Below the pieces are notes generated by a model. It saw only the letters and a program-made list of their open reading frames with translations, had not been told where the DNA came from and searched no databases. A stretch of 64,000 nt of DNA from Chryseobacterium gleum (GTDB lineage: Bacteria > Bacteroidota > Bacteroidia > Flavobacteriales > Weeksellaceae): NCBI RefSeq assembly GCF_900636535.1, contig NZ_LR134289.1:1736001-1800000 (forward strand), written 5' to 3'. Below, piece after piece: positions 51,497 to 63,000 of the stretch. The translations under genes were made by a program, and so were the position numbers. Position 1 is the first letter of the stretch; every line of letters starts with the position of its first letter.

Positions 51497-51952
51497 TTAT
51501 ACTCCAAATTGTGCCAGGTGATGGTTCAGATGCTTGGCAAACATATTATTCCATTCCTGTGCATTTAATTTCCCAAAAGAGAAAGACTCTTTCCCATCAA
51601 AAGCATCTGCTCCCAATTGCTGTGTCTTCTGAATAAAACCTATCAGTCTTGTTTTTTCTTCATGAAAATTCTTTCTAGTGGTAATCAAAAACTGAGGTGC
51701 TGTAGGCGAATCTCTCGGATAGGCTTTTTCTCCTACTACTTTAGGTTTTACAAAAGTCTTCAATATAAATTTTGCAATAGCTCCAGGCTTTTTGTGTTTT
51801 TCCGGTTCGTACACCATTTCGTAGGTTATACAGCAATGTGCCAGCATCTGATCCACCGTCATTTTGCCCCATAAACCATGGGTATCTTCCACCAGCCTGT
51901 TGATTCTATCTATATAGTTTTGAGCATCTTTTGCATCAAATACATTTTCCAT
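51497..51952 (-). CDS. DUF1569 (DinB-like) protein
   Basis: 151 residues. RLVEDTHGLWGKMTVDQMLAHCCITYEMVYEPEK and NAQEWNNMFAKHLNHHLAQFGV show the DinB-like four-helix bundle with His residues placed for metal binding. Family function uncertain. First gene of the cluster 51952-50065. Confidence 0.87.
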   Translation of the reverse strand: MENVFDAKDAQNYIDRINRLVEDTHGLWGKMTVDQMLAHCCITYEMVYEPEKHKKPGAIAKFILKTFVKPKVVGEKAYPRDSPTAPQFLITTRKNFHEEKTRLIGFIQKTQQLGADAFDGKESFSFGKLNAQEWNNMFAKHLNHHLAQFGV

Positions 51953-52229
51953 ATAATTTCTATTTTACTACAGACAAATATATCAGTTTTTTTGTTTGAT
52001 TTTATAGTCGGTTGAAAAAATTGGACATGGATGGTTTCGGGATTCGTGTTACGATGTTGTGCGTTATTTATTGCTGGTTACGAGTTCTGAGTTGCGAATT
52101 CTGGAGTTCCGGGATACAAGGTAGTAAATTGCAGGGTTTCGGGATTTGATTTTGAATAATTTAATATAAATATTCTTAACCAATTAACCAATACAACTGC
52201 AACAGTAACCAATCAGCCAAAACCAGAAA
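51953..52229. other. Intergenic low-complexity region
   Basis: No gene. It contains G-rich repeats built from TTTCGGGATT- and GGAGTTCCGGGAT-like words, and CCAATTAACCAATACAAC-type CAAT-rich tracts near 52180. This lies between the DUF1569 operon and the permease stop. Confidence 0.4.
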
Positions 52230-53438
52230 CTACTCACTATCCTCCGGAGAATTATTTTCCACAGCAATTTCCTGCGGTGCGGCTTTTTTGAATATAAACC
52301 AAAGCTTGATCTTTAAAGCAATCCAGCCAATAACAGCATATATTACTAAAAGAATACTTAAATGCTTCAGGTAAGGAAAGGTAAGTTCTACCGATCCTTT
52401 TTGAATCAAAAGAATCTTAAAGGCCTGCAGAAAGGGAGTGAGCGGAATAATATTCGCGATAAACTGAACAAAGGCAGGCATAGCATTCAGAGGCCAGGTA
52501 AAACCACTGATAATGAACGCTGGTGAAGCGATAACCATAAGGATCTGTGTTGCTTTCAATGCATCCGGGATCAGAATACTTACAAAGACTCCCAGAAATG
52601 AAACGGATCCTACAAAAACCGCTGTCAGAAGAATAAAATTGAGTATCCCTTCCGGCATCGGAACTCTGAAGATCATATGCATAAAGTAATAAATGCCTAC
52701 AATAAGTACAGAAAACACCCAGATAGGTATTACCTTAATCAGCATAGTCGGGAAAGCCCATCTTTTCATTTTTTGATATTCTTTTATGAAAGATCCTCTT
52801 TCAAATTCAGCAGCAAAACTTACAGCCATAGCCAACAGAATTACCTGCTGTAAAACTACGGCAAGCATCGCCGGCCACATGAAAATAAGATAGTTCCCCG
52901 TTGTATTGAAAAGGGTAATGTAGTTGGCTTTAAAAGGTTCATACTGGGTAGCAGCCTTTGCGGCTGGCATTCCCGCCTTTTGAAGGGCTTTGATGGAAGC
53001 TCCGGCTGAGAATGTTCCGATGGTCAGCTGAAGTGCTTTGGAAGCAAAATTGGCCGTTAAAACATTCCCGGTATTGATATAAACATTAAGTTCAGGATAC
53101 TTTTTCTGCAGCATATCTCCTTCAAACCTGGAAGGGATAATAACTACAGCTGCAGCCTCATGTCTGATCACCTCATCTTTGATACTAAGAGGCTCCTGAA
53201 GGTATCTGAAGACCTTAATGCTTTTATTGTCTTCGAGCATTTCTGTCAATTGATTGGACAAAGGCGTGTTATCTCTGTCGACAACCAATACAGGAGTATT
53301 TTCAACTTTTCCGCTTTTGTAGACAAACCCCAGCAAGGTTGCATAGAATACCGGTGCCAGAAAGAACACCGTTCTCAAGGTAGAATTGCCGATAAAAAGT
53401 TTGAACTCACGTTTTAAAAGACGGAAAAATTCTTTCAT
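52230..53438 (-). CDS. ABC-2 type transporter permease (YhhJ-like)
   Basis: 402 residues. A cytosolic N-terminal amphipathic helix (FFRLLKREFKLFIGNSTLR), one membrane helix, a large periplasmic domain (about 40-170) and five further membrane helices in the C-terminal half form the YhhJ/YbhR-type permease. It would pump substrate into the HlyD-TolC channel encoded upstream. No ATPase gene is found nearby. Third gene of the export operon. Confidence 0.88.
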   Translation of the reverse strand: MKEFFRLLKREFKLFIGNSTLRTVFFLAPVFYATLLGFVYKSGKVENTPVLVVDRDNTPLSNQLTEMLEDNKSIKVFRYLQEPLSIKDEVIRHEAAAVVIIPSRFEGDMLQKKYPELNVYINTGNVLTANFASKALQLTIGTFSAGASIKALQKAGMPAAKAATQYEPFKANYITLFNTTGNYLIFMWPAMLAVVLQQVILLAMAVSFAAEFERGSFIKEYQKMKRWAFPTMLIKVIPIWVFSVLIVGIYYFMHMIFRVPMPEGILNFILLTAVFVGSVSFLGVFVSILIPDALKATQILMVIASPAFIISGFTWPLNAMPAFVQFIANIIPLTPFLQAFKILLIQKGSVELTFPYLKHLSILLVIYAVIGWIALKIKLWFIFKKAAPQEIAVENNSPEDSE

Positions 53439-53504
53439 CTGAATATTTTTATAGGTTGAAAAACGTAATGGAATTTCACTAAAACTCTATCCGTTCTGTA
53501 TCAT

Positions 53505-54461
53505 TTATTTAAGGATTACATTGGCATTTACCAGAATATTTTTAGCCTTATTCATATCCTTCGGTTTTACTTTGATTTCGTAGATTGCGTCCTGCAGCTG
53601 ATAATCCGGGTACGCAGTAGTAATATCTGCATACTTTGTCAGCTGTTTGATATAGACGATAGTTCCTTTAAGGTTTTCTTTATTGTACACCACCTGCATC
53701 GTTACCTCCTGCCCTTTTTTATATTTTGAAATAGCACTTTCCGGAATGGTAAACCTGAAATAAGTACTTTCCGGGATATATCCGTTAAATAATGCAAATC
53801 CTGCTGTTGCAAGCTCACCGGTGTTTAAGCTAATAGTTTCTATTTCCATATCGTTGGTCGCAATGATATATCTCTCTGAATAGGCAACATTGGCCTCCTG
53901 TAAAGCACCTTTAGCCTGTGATGCCTGTCCTGCTGCCATCTCCACTTTTTCGACGCGGGTTCCCCTTTTTACATCATCCAGCTCTGCCACTACAGCATCG
54001 TACTGAGCTTTAGCTCCCTGTAATTTTGCGTAGATTTCGTCATGAGCCTGCGGAGACATCAAGCTGTCACGGAACATATTATTCGCTCTTCTATATGATT
54101 TCTGGGCAAATTCGTATTGTTCTTTCAATCCTTTATATTTGGCCTGAAGCTGCTTTAGCTGATCTGCTGTTGCACCGTTTTTAGCCATTTGCTCCTGGGC
54201 GGCAGCAGCACTTACTGCACCTTGTGCCTGCGCTATTTTTGCGGAGACTTCAGGTACATCAAGCTGTGCCAGGGTATCCCCTTTCTTCACAGTCTGCCCT
54301 TCGGAAACATATATTTTTAAAATCCTTCCGGTGACTTTTGGGGCAAAAGAGATCACCTCTTTCTTGGTTTTCCCTTCCGGCTCTTTGATCTTTTCGTTTT
54401 TTTTGTCACAGCTCCCCAACAAAATCAGAGCGGCGAAGAGTATAGATATATTTTTATGCAT
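53505..54461 (-). CDS. HlyD/EmrA-family periplasmic adaptor lipoprotein
   Basis: 318 residues. Lipobox in MHKNISILFAALILLGSC (Cys18). Lipoyl/barrel-sandwich strands VTGRILKIYVSEGQTVKKGDTLAQLDVPEV, a coiled-coil hairpin (about 75-180, KIAQAQGAVSAAAAQEQMAKNG..QAS), and beta-barrel region FRFTIPESAISKYKKGQEV. It links the inner membrane permease to TolC. It follows the TolC gene by 11 nt and precedes the permease by 66 nt. Confidence 0.92.
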   Translation of the reverse strand: MHKNISILFAALILLGSCDKKNEKIKEPEGKTKKEVISFAPKVTGRILKIYVSEGQTVKKGDTLAQLDVPEVSAKIAQAQGAVSAAAAQEQMAKNGATADQLKQLQAKYKGLKEQYEFAQKSYRRANNMFRDSLMSPQAHDEIYAKLQGAKAQYDAVVAELDDVKRGTRVEKVEMAAGQASQAKGALQEANVAYSERYIIATNDMEIETISLNTGELATAGFALFNGYIPESTYFRFTIPESAISKYKKGQEVTMQVVYNKENLKGTIVYIKQLTKYADITTAYPDYQLQDAIYEIKVKPKDMNKAKNILVNANVILK

Positions 54462-54472
54462 GATTTAAATGG

Positions 54473-55891
54473 TTAAGGAATTAAATAAAATTTAGTGATA
54501 TCCAGCTCCTGGGTAGACCTCATCAGTTCTATTCCCGCTCTTCTCTGGTTGAAAACAGCATTCTGATATTCCAGTTCGGCAGCTTCAAGATCGTTTTCTG
54601 CATCAATGAGCTGTGAAGATTTGCTCATCCCATATCTGAATTCTTTTTCTGCCTGTACAAGTGCATTTTTTGCCAGCTCCTTTTCTTTAACTTTCAGGGT
54701 AATCTGTGCGGAAGCAATATCATAATTGGTTTGGTTATTGGCCAGATTCAGTGTTAATTTTTTCAGCGCATCTTCTTTCTGGTTTTGTAATACCTCTTTT
54801 CCGACTTTGGCTGTTTCTTCAGCATGTTTTCCCTCTTTTCCGTCAAAGATCTCCCATTTAAAACCTACTCCTGCTGTAATCAATGGAAATACATTAATAT
54901 TATTGGGCCTCCAGTCCAGTTTTTTCCCTTCATATCCAAGCAACGGAACTGCAGGAATCACATTTTCTGAGGATTTTATTCTGTTTCCGTACAAACCGAT
55001 ATAATAAGCAGAAGCCATCAGCTGGACTTTAGGAATCATCCATGTTCTTTCGGCTTTTATCTTATAATCTGCAGCACTGATGCCATGTTCCAAAGCACGG
55101 ATTTCTGCTCTCTGCTCTATTCCTTTTTCTGCAGCAAGCAGTTCCACCGGAGATAATACCGGATCAATCATTCTGAGTCTTTCCTTGTTGATTCCGGTTA
55201 AAACATAAAGCTGGGTAAGAAGTAATTCTTTTTTACCTTCATATTCTACCATTTTAGCATTCAACGTAGCCTGTGCCAGCTCAATTTTCTTATGATCGTA
55301 AGGAGTAATCAGACCATAGCCTAACGCTTTGTCTGCTGTTTTCCTGTTGATATCGAGTCTTTTTTTACTTTCGTCCAGCACTTTTTTAGACTGATGAATC
55401 AGGGCCAGCTGATCATACGCTCTGGAAATAGTGGCAATCACTTCATCTTTTGTTTTCTCCAGAAGTATATCTTCAGATTTTTTCTTTTCTTCAACCGCTT
55501 TTTTCATGTATTTAACCTTTCCTCCCGAATACAGAAGCATTTTGGCATCTGCCTTAGCAATACCTGAAAATCCTGATACATTGAAATTATTGTTGAAAGT
55601 CCCTTCCGGAATATTGATAAAGGGTGTGAGATTGAATTCCGGTGACGTAAGTCTTGCTGTTCCGTTGAGATAACCGGCCTGGCCACTAAGTTCCAGTGTT
55701 GGAAGAAAGATATCTTTCAATTTATGTTCATCCAGATCGGTAAGTTTGTTTTGGGTAATCTGCATTTTAAGGTTCGAATCACGAACCATAGCACTATCCA
55801 GAAGTTCTTTAAAATCCGGCGCAGACTGTGCCCAGCCAAAAGCGGGGAAAGCAAAAAAACTAAACGTAAAAATCAATAAATTGTTTTTCAT
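54473..55891 (-). CDS. TolC family outer-membrane efflux protein
   Basis: 472 residues, signal peptide MKNNLLIFTFSFFAFPAFGWAQ. The two long alpha-helical hairpin repeats of TolC are visible (LDSAMVRDSNLKMQITQN ... EEKKKSEDILLEKTKDEVIATISRAYDQLALIHQ, and KLTLNLANNQTNYDIASAQITLKVKEKELAKNALVQAEKEFRYG). Trimer forms the outer-membrane channel. First gene of the operon; substrate unknown. Confidence 0.93.
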   Translation of the reverse strand: MKNNLLIFTFSFFAFPAFGWAQSAPDFKELLDSAMVRDSNLKMQITQNKLTDLDEHKLKDIFLPTLELSGQAGYLNGTARLTSPEFNLTPFINIPEGTFNNNFNVSGFSGIAKADAKMLLYSGGKVKYMKKAVEEKKKSEDILLEKTKDEVIATISRAYDQLALIHQSKKVLDESKKRLDINRKTADKALGYGLITPYDHKKIELAQATLNAKMVEYEGKKELLLTQLYVLTGINKERLRMIDPVLSPVELLAAEKGIEQRAEIRALEHGISAADYKIKAERTWMIPKVQLMASAYYIGLYGNRIKSSENVIPAVPLLGYEGKKLDWRPNNINVFPLITAGVGFKWEIFDGKEGKHAEETAKVGKEVLQNQKEDALKKLTLNLANNQTNYDIASAQITLKVKEKELAKNALVQAEKEFRYGMSKSSQLIDAENDLEAAELEYQNAVFNQRRAGIELMRSTQELDITKFYLIP

Positions 55892-56433
55892 GGTTTATGT
55901 TTACAACAAATATAATGCAAAAAAAGGTTAAATACTTAAAGATAATTCTACAATGTAGTGAATTTAAAGTAAGTTTAAAATATGTTTAAGTTTAAAACCT
56001 TATAAAATAAAGTTTTGTCGGAGTCGTTTAAATGTTAATTAAATACTAGAAAATCTGAAAAAAAATTTTAACTCTACTTTTTCTGCATTGTTTTTTACGA
56101 CACTTTTTCAGGAAACAAAAGGAAAAAAAGAACATTCTCTGGAAAAAAAACATTCTGAATTTGGATTCCTTCGAAATGACAAACTGGATGAATAGGCTTG
56201 TATAATAAATTACTTAATCTATAAAATTTGTGGAAATAATATTCAATAGGAACGGGCTTTATCTAAAAACATTGGTAACAGAAAACACTATCATTTATAC
56301 TCTGAATATTGGAAGCTGGATTCCTGCGGCATGACAGAAATGACGTTGAATTTACACGAATACATACTTCAAATAAAACGAAAACTCCCCACATCACTGT
56401 GGGGAGTTTTCTGTATCATTATAATACCCTGAT
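55892..56433. other. Intergenic region with degraded repeat fragments
   Basis: No gene. It holds partial copies of repeat families: GATTCCTTCGAAATGAC (about 56164-56180), a truncated CAATAGGAACGGGCTTTA (56244-56261) lacking its right arm, and GATTCCTGCGGCATGACA (56319-56336). Near 55900-56100 it is AT-rich promoter DNA for tolC. The ecotin terminator is at 56379. Confidence 0.6.
56379..56412 (-). terminator. Terminator of the ecotin gene
   Basis: ACTCCCCACA pairs with TGTGGGGAGT around TCAC, followed by a T-run on the minus strand. 22 nt after the ecotin stop. Confidence 0.88.
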
Positions 56434-56922
56434 TTACTTCTGAACTGCTTTTTTCATCGCAGCATCCGGACGTAAAATTCTGTAGCGAACTTCGATATCT
56501 TTCGGTACATAGAATACCAACGGAAGTTTACTATTGTATCTTACGATTTCAGGCTTTAAGGTCACAAACTTTTTAGTCAGTTTTTTATCCAGACAAGCCA
56601 TCATTGTTCCTCCTGTTTCTCCATTGGACTCTACTTCATAATAGTTGTATCCCCAACCTTGAAGATCCTGGGTTTTCATTTCTCCCATCAGGAAGTAATT
56701 GTTACAGTCTAACATTTTTTCAGCCCCAACAAAAAGTTCTACTTTTAAATCTTTTTCGTTTTTTGCTACGGGAAGCTGAATATATACCTGCTTATATCCT
56801 TCTTTTGCCTTTGGGAACATTTCAATCTGTAGTTTTTCAAACTTTTCTGCTTTCTTTTGAGCGAAAGCATTTACCCCTGCCATCAATACCAATCCTGTAA
56901 TTAAAGTTTTAGTAAATTTCAT
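56434..56922 (-). CDS. eco: Ecotin, periplasmic serine protease inhibitor
   Basis: 162 residues, signal peptide MKFTKTLITGLVLMAGVNAFAQ. It matches E. coli ecotin over the full mature domain: LEGWGY-type LQGWGYNYYEVES, GTMMAC containing the reactive-site P1 Met107, the disulfide pair Cys73-Cys110 (37 apart, as in E. coli 50-87), and RYNSKLPLVFYVPKDIEVRYRI. Ecotin dimers block trypsin-, chymotrypsin- and elastase-like proteases. The protease inhibitor alpha-2-macroglobulin gene lies next to it on the same strand, but it has its own terminator, so the two may be separately transcribed. Confidence 0.95.
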   Translation of the reverse strand: MKFTKTLITGLVLMAGVNAFAQKKAEKFEKLQIEMFPKAKEGYKQVYIQLPVAKNEKDLKVELFVGAEKMLDCNNYFLMGEMKTQDLQGWGYNYYEVESNGETGGTMMACLDKKLTKKFVTLKPEIVRYNSKLPLVFYVPKDIEVRYRILRPDAAMKKAVQK

Positions 56923-57030
56923 CTTTATAATTTTTTTAATTTGTACTCATCTAATTTCAAAAACCATTCCAAAATTAAACATTTGTTTGATTTTTCGATT
57001 TAATTCTATTCTGTTCAAAATCTTTAAACA

Positions 57031-57061
57031 AAAAACTGCAGTAAAAATTACTACAGTTTTA
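57031..57061 (-). terminator. Terminator of the alpha-2-macroglobulin gene
   Basis: AAAACTGTAGTAA pairs (one G-U) with TTACTGCAGTTTT around TTT, then a T-run on the minus strand. 11 nt after the stop. Confidence 0.8.
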
Positions 57062-57071
57062 TGCTTATCAG

Positions 57072-60000
57072 TTACTCTGAAATTGTTACGTTACTTCCTT
57101 TGGTGTGTGCATTCATCTGCGGTGCGTAATAATTCTGCATCGTTGTAATTCCGTTGGAGAATTTACCGGATGCGTTGGCCACTACATCGTATTCAAATAC
57201 ATATTTTCCTTTCGGCATGTATTGGATATAAAAATTGGTAGAAGCATCTTTGGTCGACTGGTAATATCCAAGATTATTCTTCCACTGATATCCGGATAAT
57301 ACATCTACAGGTTCAAATCCTGCTGCACGCATATCTTTAATATGAATAAATTCCATTGCTCTGTCTGTATTCAGAATCATTCTTACCGTCACTTTATCTC
57401 CTACTTTCAATGGAGTTTCTGGAGATATTTTCTGAAGCTCTTCTCCGTTTATCGTTTTTACTTTTTTATAAAGCTCTTTCGTTACAGAAATATAATTTTC
57501 AGAAGATTTGATTTTATCCAGGTCTTCGTAATACTGCCAGAACAATCCTCCCTGAACAATTCCGGGACCAGGTTTGGTAACGGTTACTGAGGCTAAGTTT
57601 TTATCTATAGTTTCTGGCTTCAAAGTTGATTTTACATAACCTGTTGCCTGTGTCTGAGGAGTTAATTCTTTTCCTCCCCAAACGATAGTAGCTTTATCAC
57701 TCTCAGTTCCTGTCCATGATTTTCCTGAATTCAAAATGGTAAAGATCACCTCTGCTGTTCCTCTTGAGCTTCCCCATGAGTTGACTTCTTTTTGGGTTAC
57801 CAGCCAGATCTTCATATCTTCAATAAAGTTTTGATCGTTAGATTTCAACGTATTGAAAGCTTCCATTGCTCCGGCATGGTTAACTACTTTTGAACCAAAC
57901 CATCCCCAATCATTCAGGTTTTGTTTCCAGTATACACCTTGTGTTTTGGTATCTGTAGAAGTTTCTTTAAGATAAGTCATTAATTTATCAGACACCTCTT
58001 TCAGACCATAATCGTTCACTAATAATGCCGCTCGGTGAAGCCCGAAGAATGTAAAATCTGTGATCTTAGCGGTCTTGGCTTTTTGCTTTACCATCGTTTT
58101 CAGAGCAGCTCCTTTCCCTTTTAAAGGATATTGCTTTTCCCAATAGTTTCTGGTATCAAGATAGTCTATTGCCCAGTTGTTCCAGACATTTCCTTTTTTC
58201 ACATCAAAATACTTATTAACTTCATTGTCTACATACTGAATCAGTTTAGCAACAATAGCTTTCTGATCAGCACTTTGATAATCTTTCACATTATCTTTTA
58301 ACCAGGAATTGATTTTTCCTAAGTTTTTAAGGATATACAACGATGTTCCGTAAGAACTTGGATAACCAGGATACCATGAGAATCCACCATCCGGATTCTG
58401 CAGTTTTTTGAAATCCTCCCAATCCTGATTGATCGAATTTTTCATTGTATTAACATCAAATAATAATGCCAGTTTCTGCATCTGCTCTCCTTCATTTTTG
58501 CTCTCCAGCACCCAAGGGGTTTCTTCCAGCAACAACTGCTTCAACTCCTGATTTTTTTCAAGATTTGACTGTAATAGTCCTTTGTTCTGATATTCTTCAA
58601 AAACGGTTTTCATTTTTGGATTAGCTTTGAATATTTCTGAAGCTAAAACATCAGCAAACCATTTATTAAAGATAACGTCTGCAGAATTATTCTGATCATT
58701 TTTCAGACTTGGAAGCGCAAACATAATCTCCCAGATCGGATTGGTTGTCAGTTCCAACGTATTGGAAACATTAGAAGCCGTTGTTGATGTATTATTTTTA
58801 AGATTATCCAATACAAATGTTTTGGTTTCTCCTTCCTTCACGAAAACCGGAACTGCATCCGTCACCAGCATTCTGTTCGGTAATACAGCAATAGCCTGCT
58901 GCTCTCCGTCTGAATACTGACCTGCCTTGGCCACCACTTTGAAAATAACGGAGGAAACATTGTCCGGAACTTTTAATTTCCATGTCAATGCGCTGCTTCC
59001 GTTTTCACTTAAGTTGAAATTTTGTACTCCTGAACTCATTCCGAATTTTGAAGAAATATTTTCATTGGTAAAGGCATCTAAAATTTGCAGTTCAGCAGAA
59101 CCATTCAGTTTTTTATTGGTAAGATTTGAAAGTTTCGATTGCAGGTTCAGTTCATCACCTTCTCTCAGAAATCTTGGATAATTTGGAGTCACGGAGAATT
59201 CTTTCTGTGTTACCACTTCTTTTTCCAAGGTAGCAGCTCTTGCGTCTTTAGTATGGGCGAGGAACATTAGCTTCCATTTGGTCAATGCTTCCGGAGAGGT
59301 GAACTCGAAGTTGACATTTCCTTCGGCATCGGTTTTCAGATCCGGATAGAAGAAGGCTGTTTCGTTCAGGTTCTGGCGGACAGCTACTTTATCCAAAGCT
59401 TTTTCTGTGGCAGAATTGTCTAAAACACCACTTCCATCAGATTTCATTACTAAGGATTCTTCTTTTGCTAAGGGAGCAGCCGGCATAGCAACTTTCGCCC
59501 CCCTACTAGATCTGTAGCTTATAACTTCAGAAGCAGTTACGCTCATAGGTTTAGGGCAACCATTATATTCAGGAGACCCCGGAACAGTAGGACAAGCATC
59601 ATCTTTATCACTCACACCATCACCATCAGAATCCCATCTATTACCAAACCTTCCATCAAACCAGTTAAACTGAGGAACAGTTACATATTTACCTTCGAAA
59701 TATCTCAGTCTTTTATGATAATTTTGCTGCTCCAAGTAATTGTTGATACCATATGAAGTAATAATCACAAATGGGGTATATAATTTCGTCCAACTAAAGC
59801 TGTTTGCAGCAAACTGATCCAGGGACATATCATACATATTCGCCAATACCTCAGCATTGATCTTTTCTTTGTCATTTCCGGTTACTTTTACCGTCCATTT
59901 TTCTTTAACATTAGGCTCCAGTTTATCTCTGAAGGTTACCGTTTCAATCTTTAAAGGTTTGTCAGTATCTTTTATCTTTAAGGAAACAGATTCCGTATTC

Positions 60001-63000
60001 ACATCATTAAATGCTACCAGCTGAAACTGAAGATTCAGTGAAGAGACACTTTTATCTTTAGGAATTTCAGCCGTGTACTCAAATATTCCCTTTTTCATCT
60101 GATGAACTTCGGAAACGGTTTTTCCGGATCCATCCTGTACAAAAACATTCACCATCGCATCAGGAACAGCTGAGTAAACATACACTTTTGCTTTTTCTCC
60201 TCTTGATAATTCTTCTTTTGGAGCGATAACCGTAAGGAATGTCTTTTGGCTTGGTTTTAAAGTTTTTTTGTCCCAAACACTAAAGTTCTGAGCACTTTTG
60301 ATGGTGTCTTTTCCTTCGATATTGAAAAGTTCCAGCTGATAATCTCCTGCTTCCAGTTTCCCTAAATCAAGCTGGGTATTATCTGCAGATGGCTGCTGTT
60401 GTTTTTCAAATAATACTTTTTCTGTTTTCCAGTTTTTAATCTCATCATTTTTATCAAAAAGATCGTGAGGGAATTTACTGATGAACTCTTCTTTTGAATA
60501 TTTCGGAAGATTCTGTACCTCAGATTTGAAATTATCTCTGAAAATTCTGTCAGGAGCGGTCAGTTTTGATAGCTTAACCTGATATGGCTTCTTAAGATTT
60601 TGATCGTTATAATTTTTGGTTTCTACCTTTACTTTTACATTTTCATCCGCAAAAGTATTGCTGATATTTTCTGCCTGGATATAATGCGAAACTGATGCTA
60701 CTTTCAATTGGGTATCCGCGGTCTGAGTTTCACCATTGATATCTGTTACAGATGCATTGATGGCATAATTATCAATCTGTATCCCTTCCAGTTTTTCTTC
60801 TTTTTTAAGTTCCAGGCGAATGACAAATTCTCCCTTTTCATTGGTTTTTGCTTCGCCCAGAATCGAGTTTTCATTATCATCATCCTGCGGATACCAGCTG
60901 AAATACCTCCATCTGATATTCTGTTTTTTGATTTCATAGTTTACGGTCGTATTACTTAGCGGAACCCCGGAAAACATCACTGCTTTTCCTTTCAATTCTA
61001 TGGTCTGGCCATATTTATACTCGTCTTTTACAGGTTCAAACGTTACTTCAAACTTTGGTCTTTTATATTCTTCTACCCTGAAATTTTTGTATCCCTGGCT
61101 TTCTCCTTCAATCCTCAGGTAAAAATTACCGTTTAGCTTTCCTTTCGGAAGGATAAAACTTCCGTGATAGGAGCCAAACTCATTGGTCGTGAATTCCTGG
61201 GAAGAAACTTCCTCATTATTGGTATTCAGTAAAGTTATTTTCTGTTTTAATCCGGAAATAACAGCTTCCACTTCTTTATTCTGCCTTGTATTGATGACCT
61301 TGAAATAAACGGTCTGCCCGGGACGGTAAATACCTCTGTCGATAAAGATCTGAGCAGTTGATCGGGTTTGTTTATTAGGGTTATAATCGTCATCATAGCC
61401 TCTGTTTCCGTACACCTGCATGATCTGAAAATCATTGGTCTTAGGCTGTTGAATAAGGAAAGTTCTGTAATAGTCTTTGCTTTCTGTAGAAGGAAACTTA
61501 AATACTCCGTTTGCATTGGTCGTTCCATCTATTTTGTTTAATGTTTTATTAGAAACAAATTCATAAAACTTCAGTCCTTCATTGGTTACCGGCTTTCCAT
61601 TTTCACTGTTTACCAGCTTCAGCTCATCAGAAAGAGGATTTCTATCCGTTTTATTCTGATAAATAATTCTGTTTCCGGAAACCAGGAAATAAAAGTTCTG
61701 TCTTGAGTCTGTTTCTTTCATATCAGCACCTGCAACCGCAAATTCTGCAACATACACCCCTGACGGAAGCGGCTTAACTTCCAGTGATGTTTTATGGCTC
61801 TGATAATCCTTAGGGTCCGGAAGCTGGAATGTTTCTTTTCTTACGATATTCTTTTTCAGCTTTCCAAAAGTATCGGAGTAAGGATTCTGAACATACTGAA
61901 GCAGTGAGGTAAAATCATCTTTTACTTCATAAATATTCAGGGTAAATTCTGATACATTCTGATATTGCGCCACAAAATGAATCGGCAGGTTATTCTGGGT
62001 CTGGGATTCATATTTGATTGTCAGGTACGGATTCACGATCTGTGCTTCCTTACTTTTGATATTTTCAATAAAAGGAGACTTCGGATATTCACTTTTTGCC
62101 TGGGCAGCTATTGCAAGTGCTTCTTTAGGTTTCTTCCTGTTAACAAGTTCATCCATGATATCTCCCATGATTATCACTTTATAATCTCCTTCCACATTAG
62201 TTTTTAAGAGATTCTGAAGCTGCTCAAGCCTGTCTTTGCAATGATTGAAATTACAGTTCTCTGTAATCTTTTCTTTCATAAAATACAGCTTTGCATTCCC
62301 GGTGTTCTGTGCAATCAACTCATCATAGATAGCATTAATCGCTGCACGGTTGGCAGTCAGTTCATTTTTTGTGAAAATATTGTTTTCGGATAAAAATTCT
62401 ACTTTTTTAAGCGCATACCAATCAGACAGTGTCGGGAAATAAGCGATATCGTTTGTTCCGGAAAATATATCCTTATATTTTTCCAGTAAAATCTTTTTCA
62501 TTTCAGGTTTTTCCTGATCAAGTTCCTGGAAGCTTTTGGTAAGATAATTTTTGTAATCAAGCTTACTCCAGGTTTCTATCTGCGAAACATCCTGAGAATT
62601 GATGTTGGTTCTTCCGTTTATTTTCCATAGATTCTGATTGTAATAATCCATGAAGAAACCGTTCAACAGGACTTTGTATACCAATTTTCCTTCACCGCTC
62701 AGCTTTCCTTCGGTATCCTTAAGTTTTTTGAAAAATTGGGAAGCAGCATCATTCTGATCATCATCCACCGTTTGGTTTACAATACTGAATTCCGCTTTCA
62801 GAGAACGGATCAGCTCAAAAGCATTATTTTCTTTCATGGCTTGTTTTTGTATGTCTAAAATAATGGGAAGATTAGATTTATACGCTCCTTTTGTACTGTT
62901 TTCAGCAATTTTTTTCCATTGGGTATCGTAATACTTTTGTGCGGATACCATTGAAAAGCTCAGCATTACAAGCAAAAGCAGAAAAATCTTGGAAAATCTT

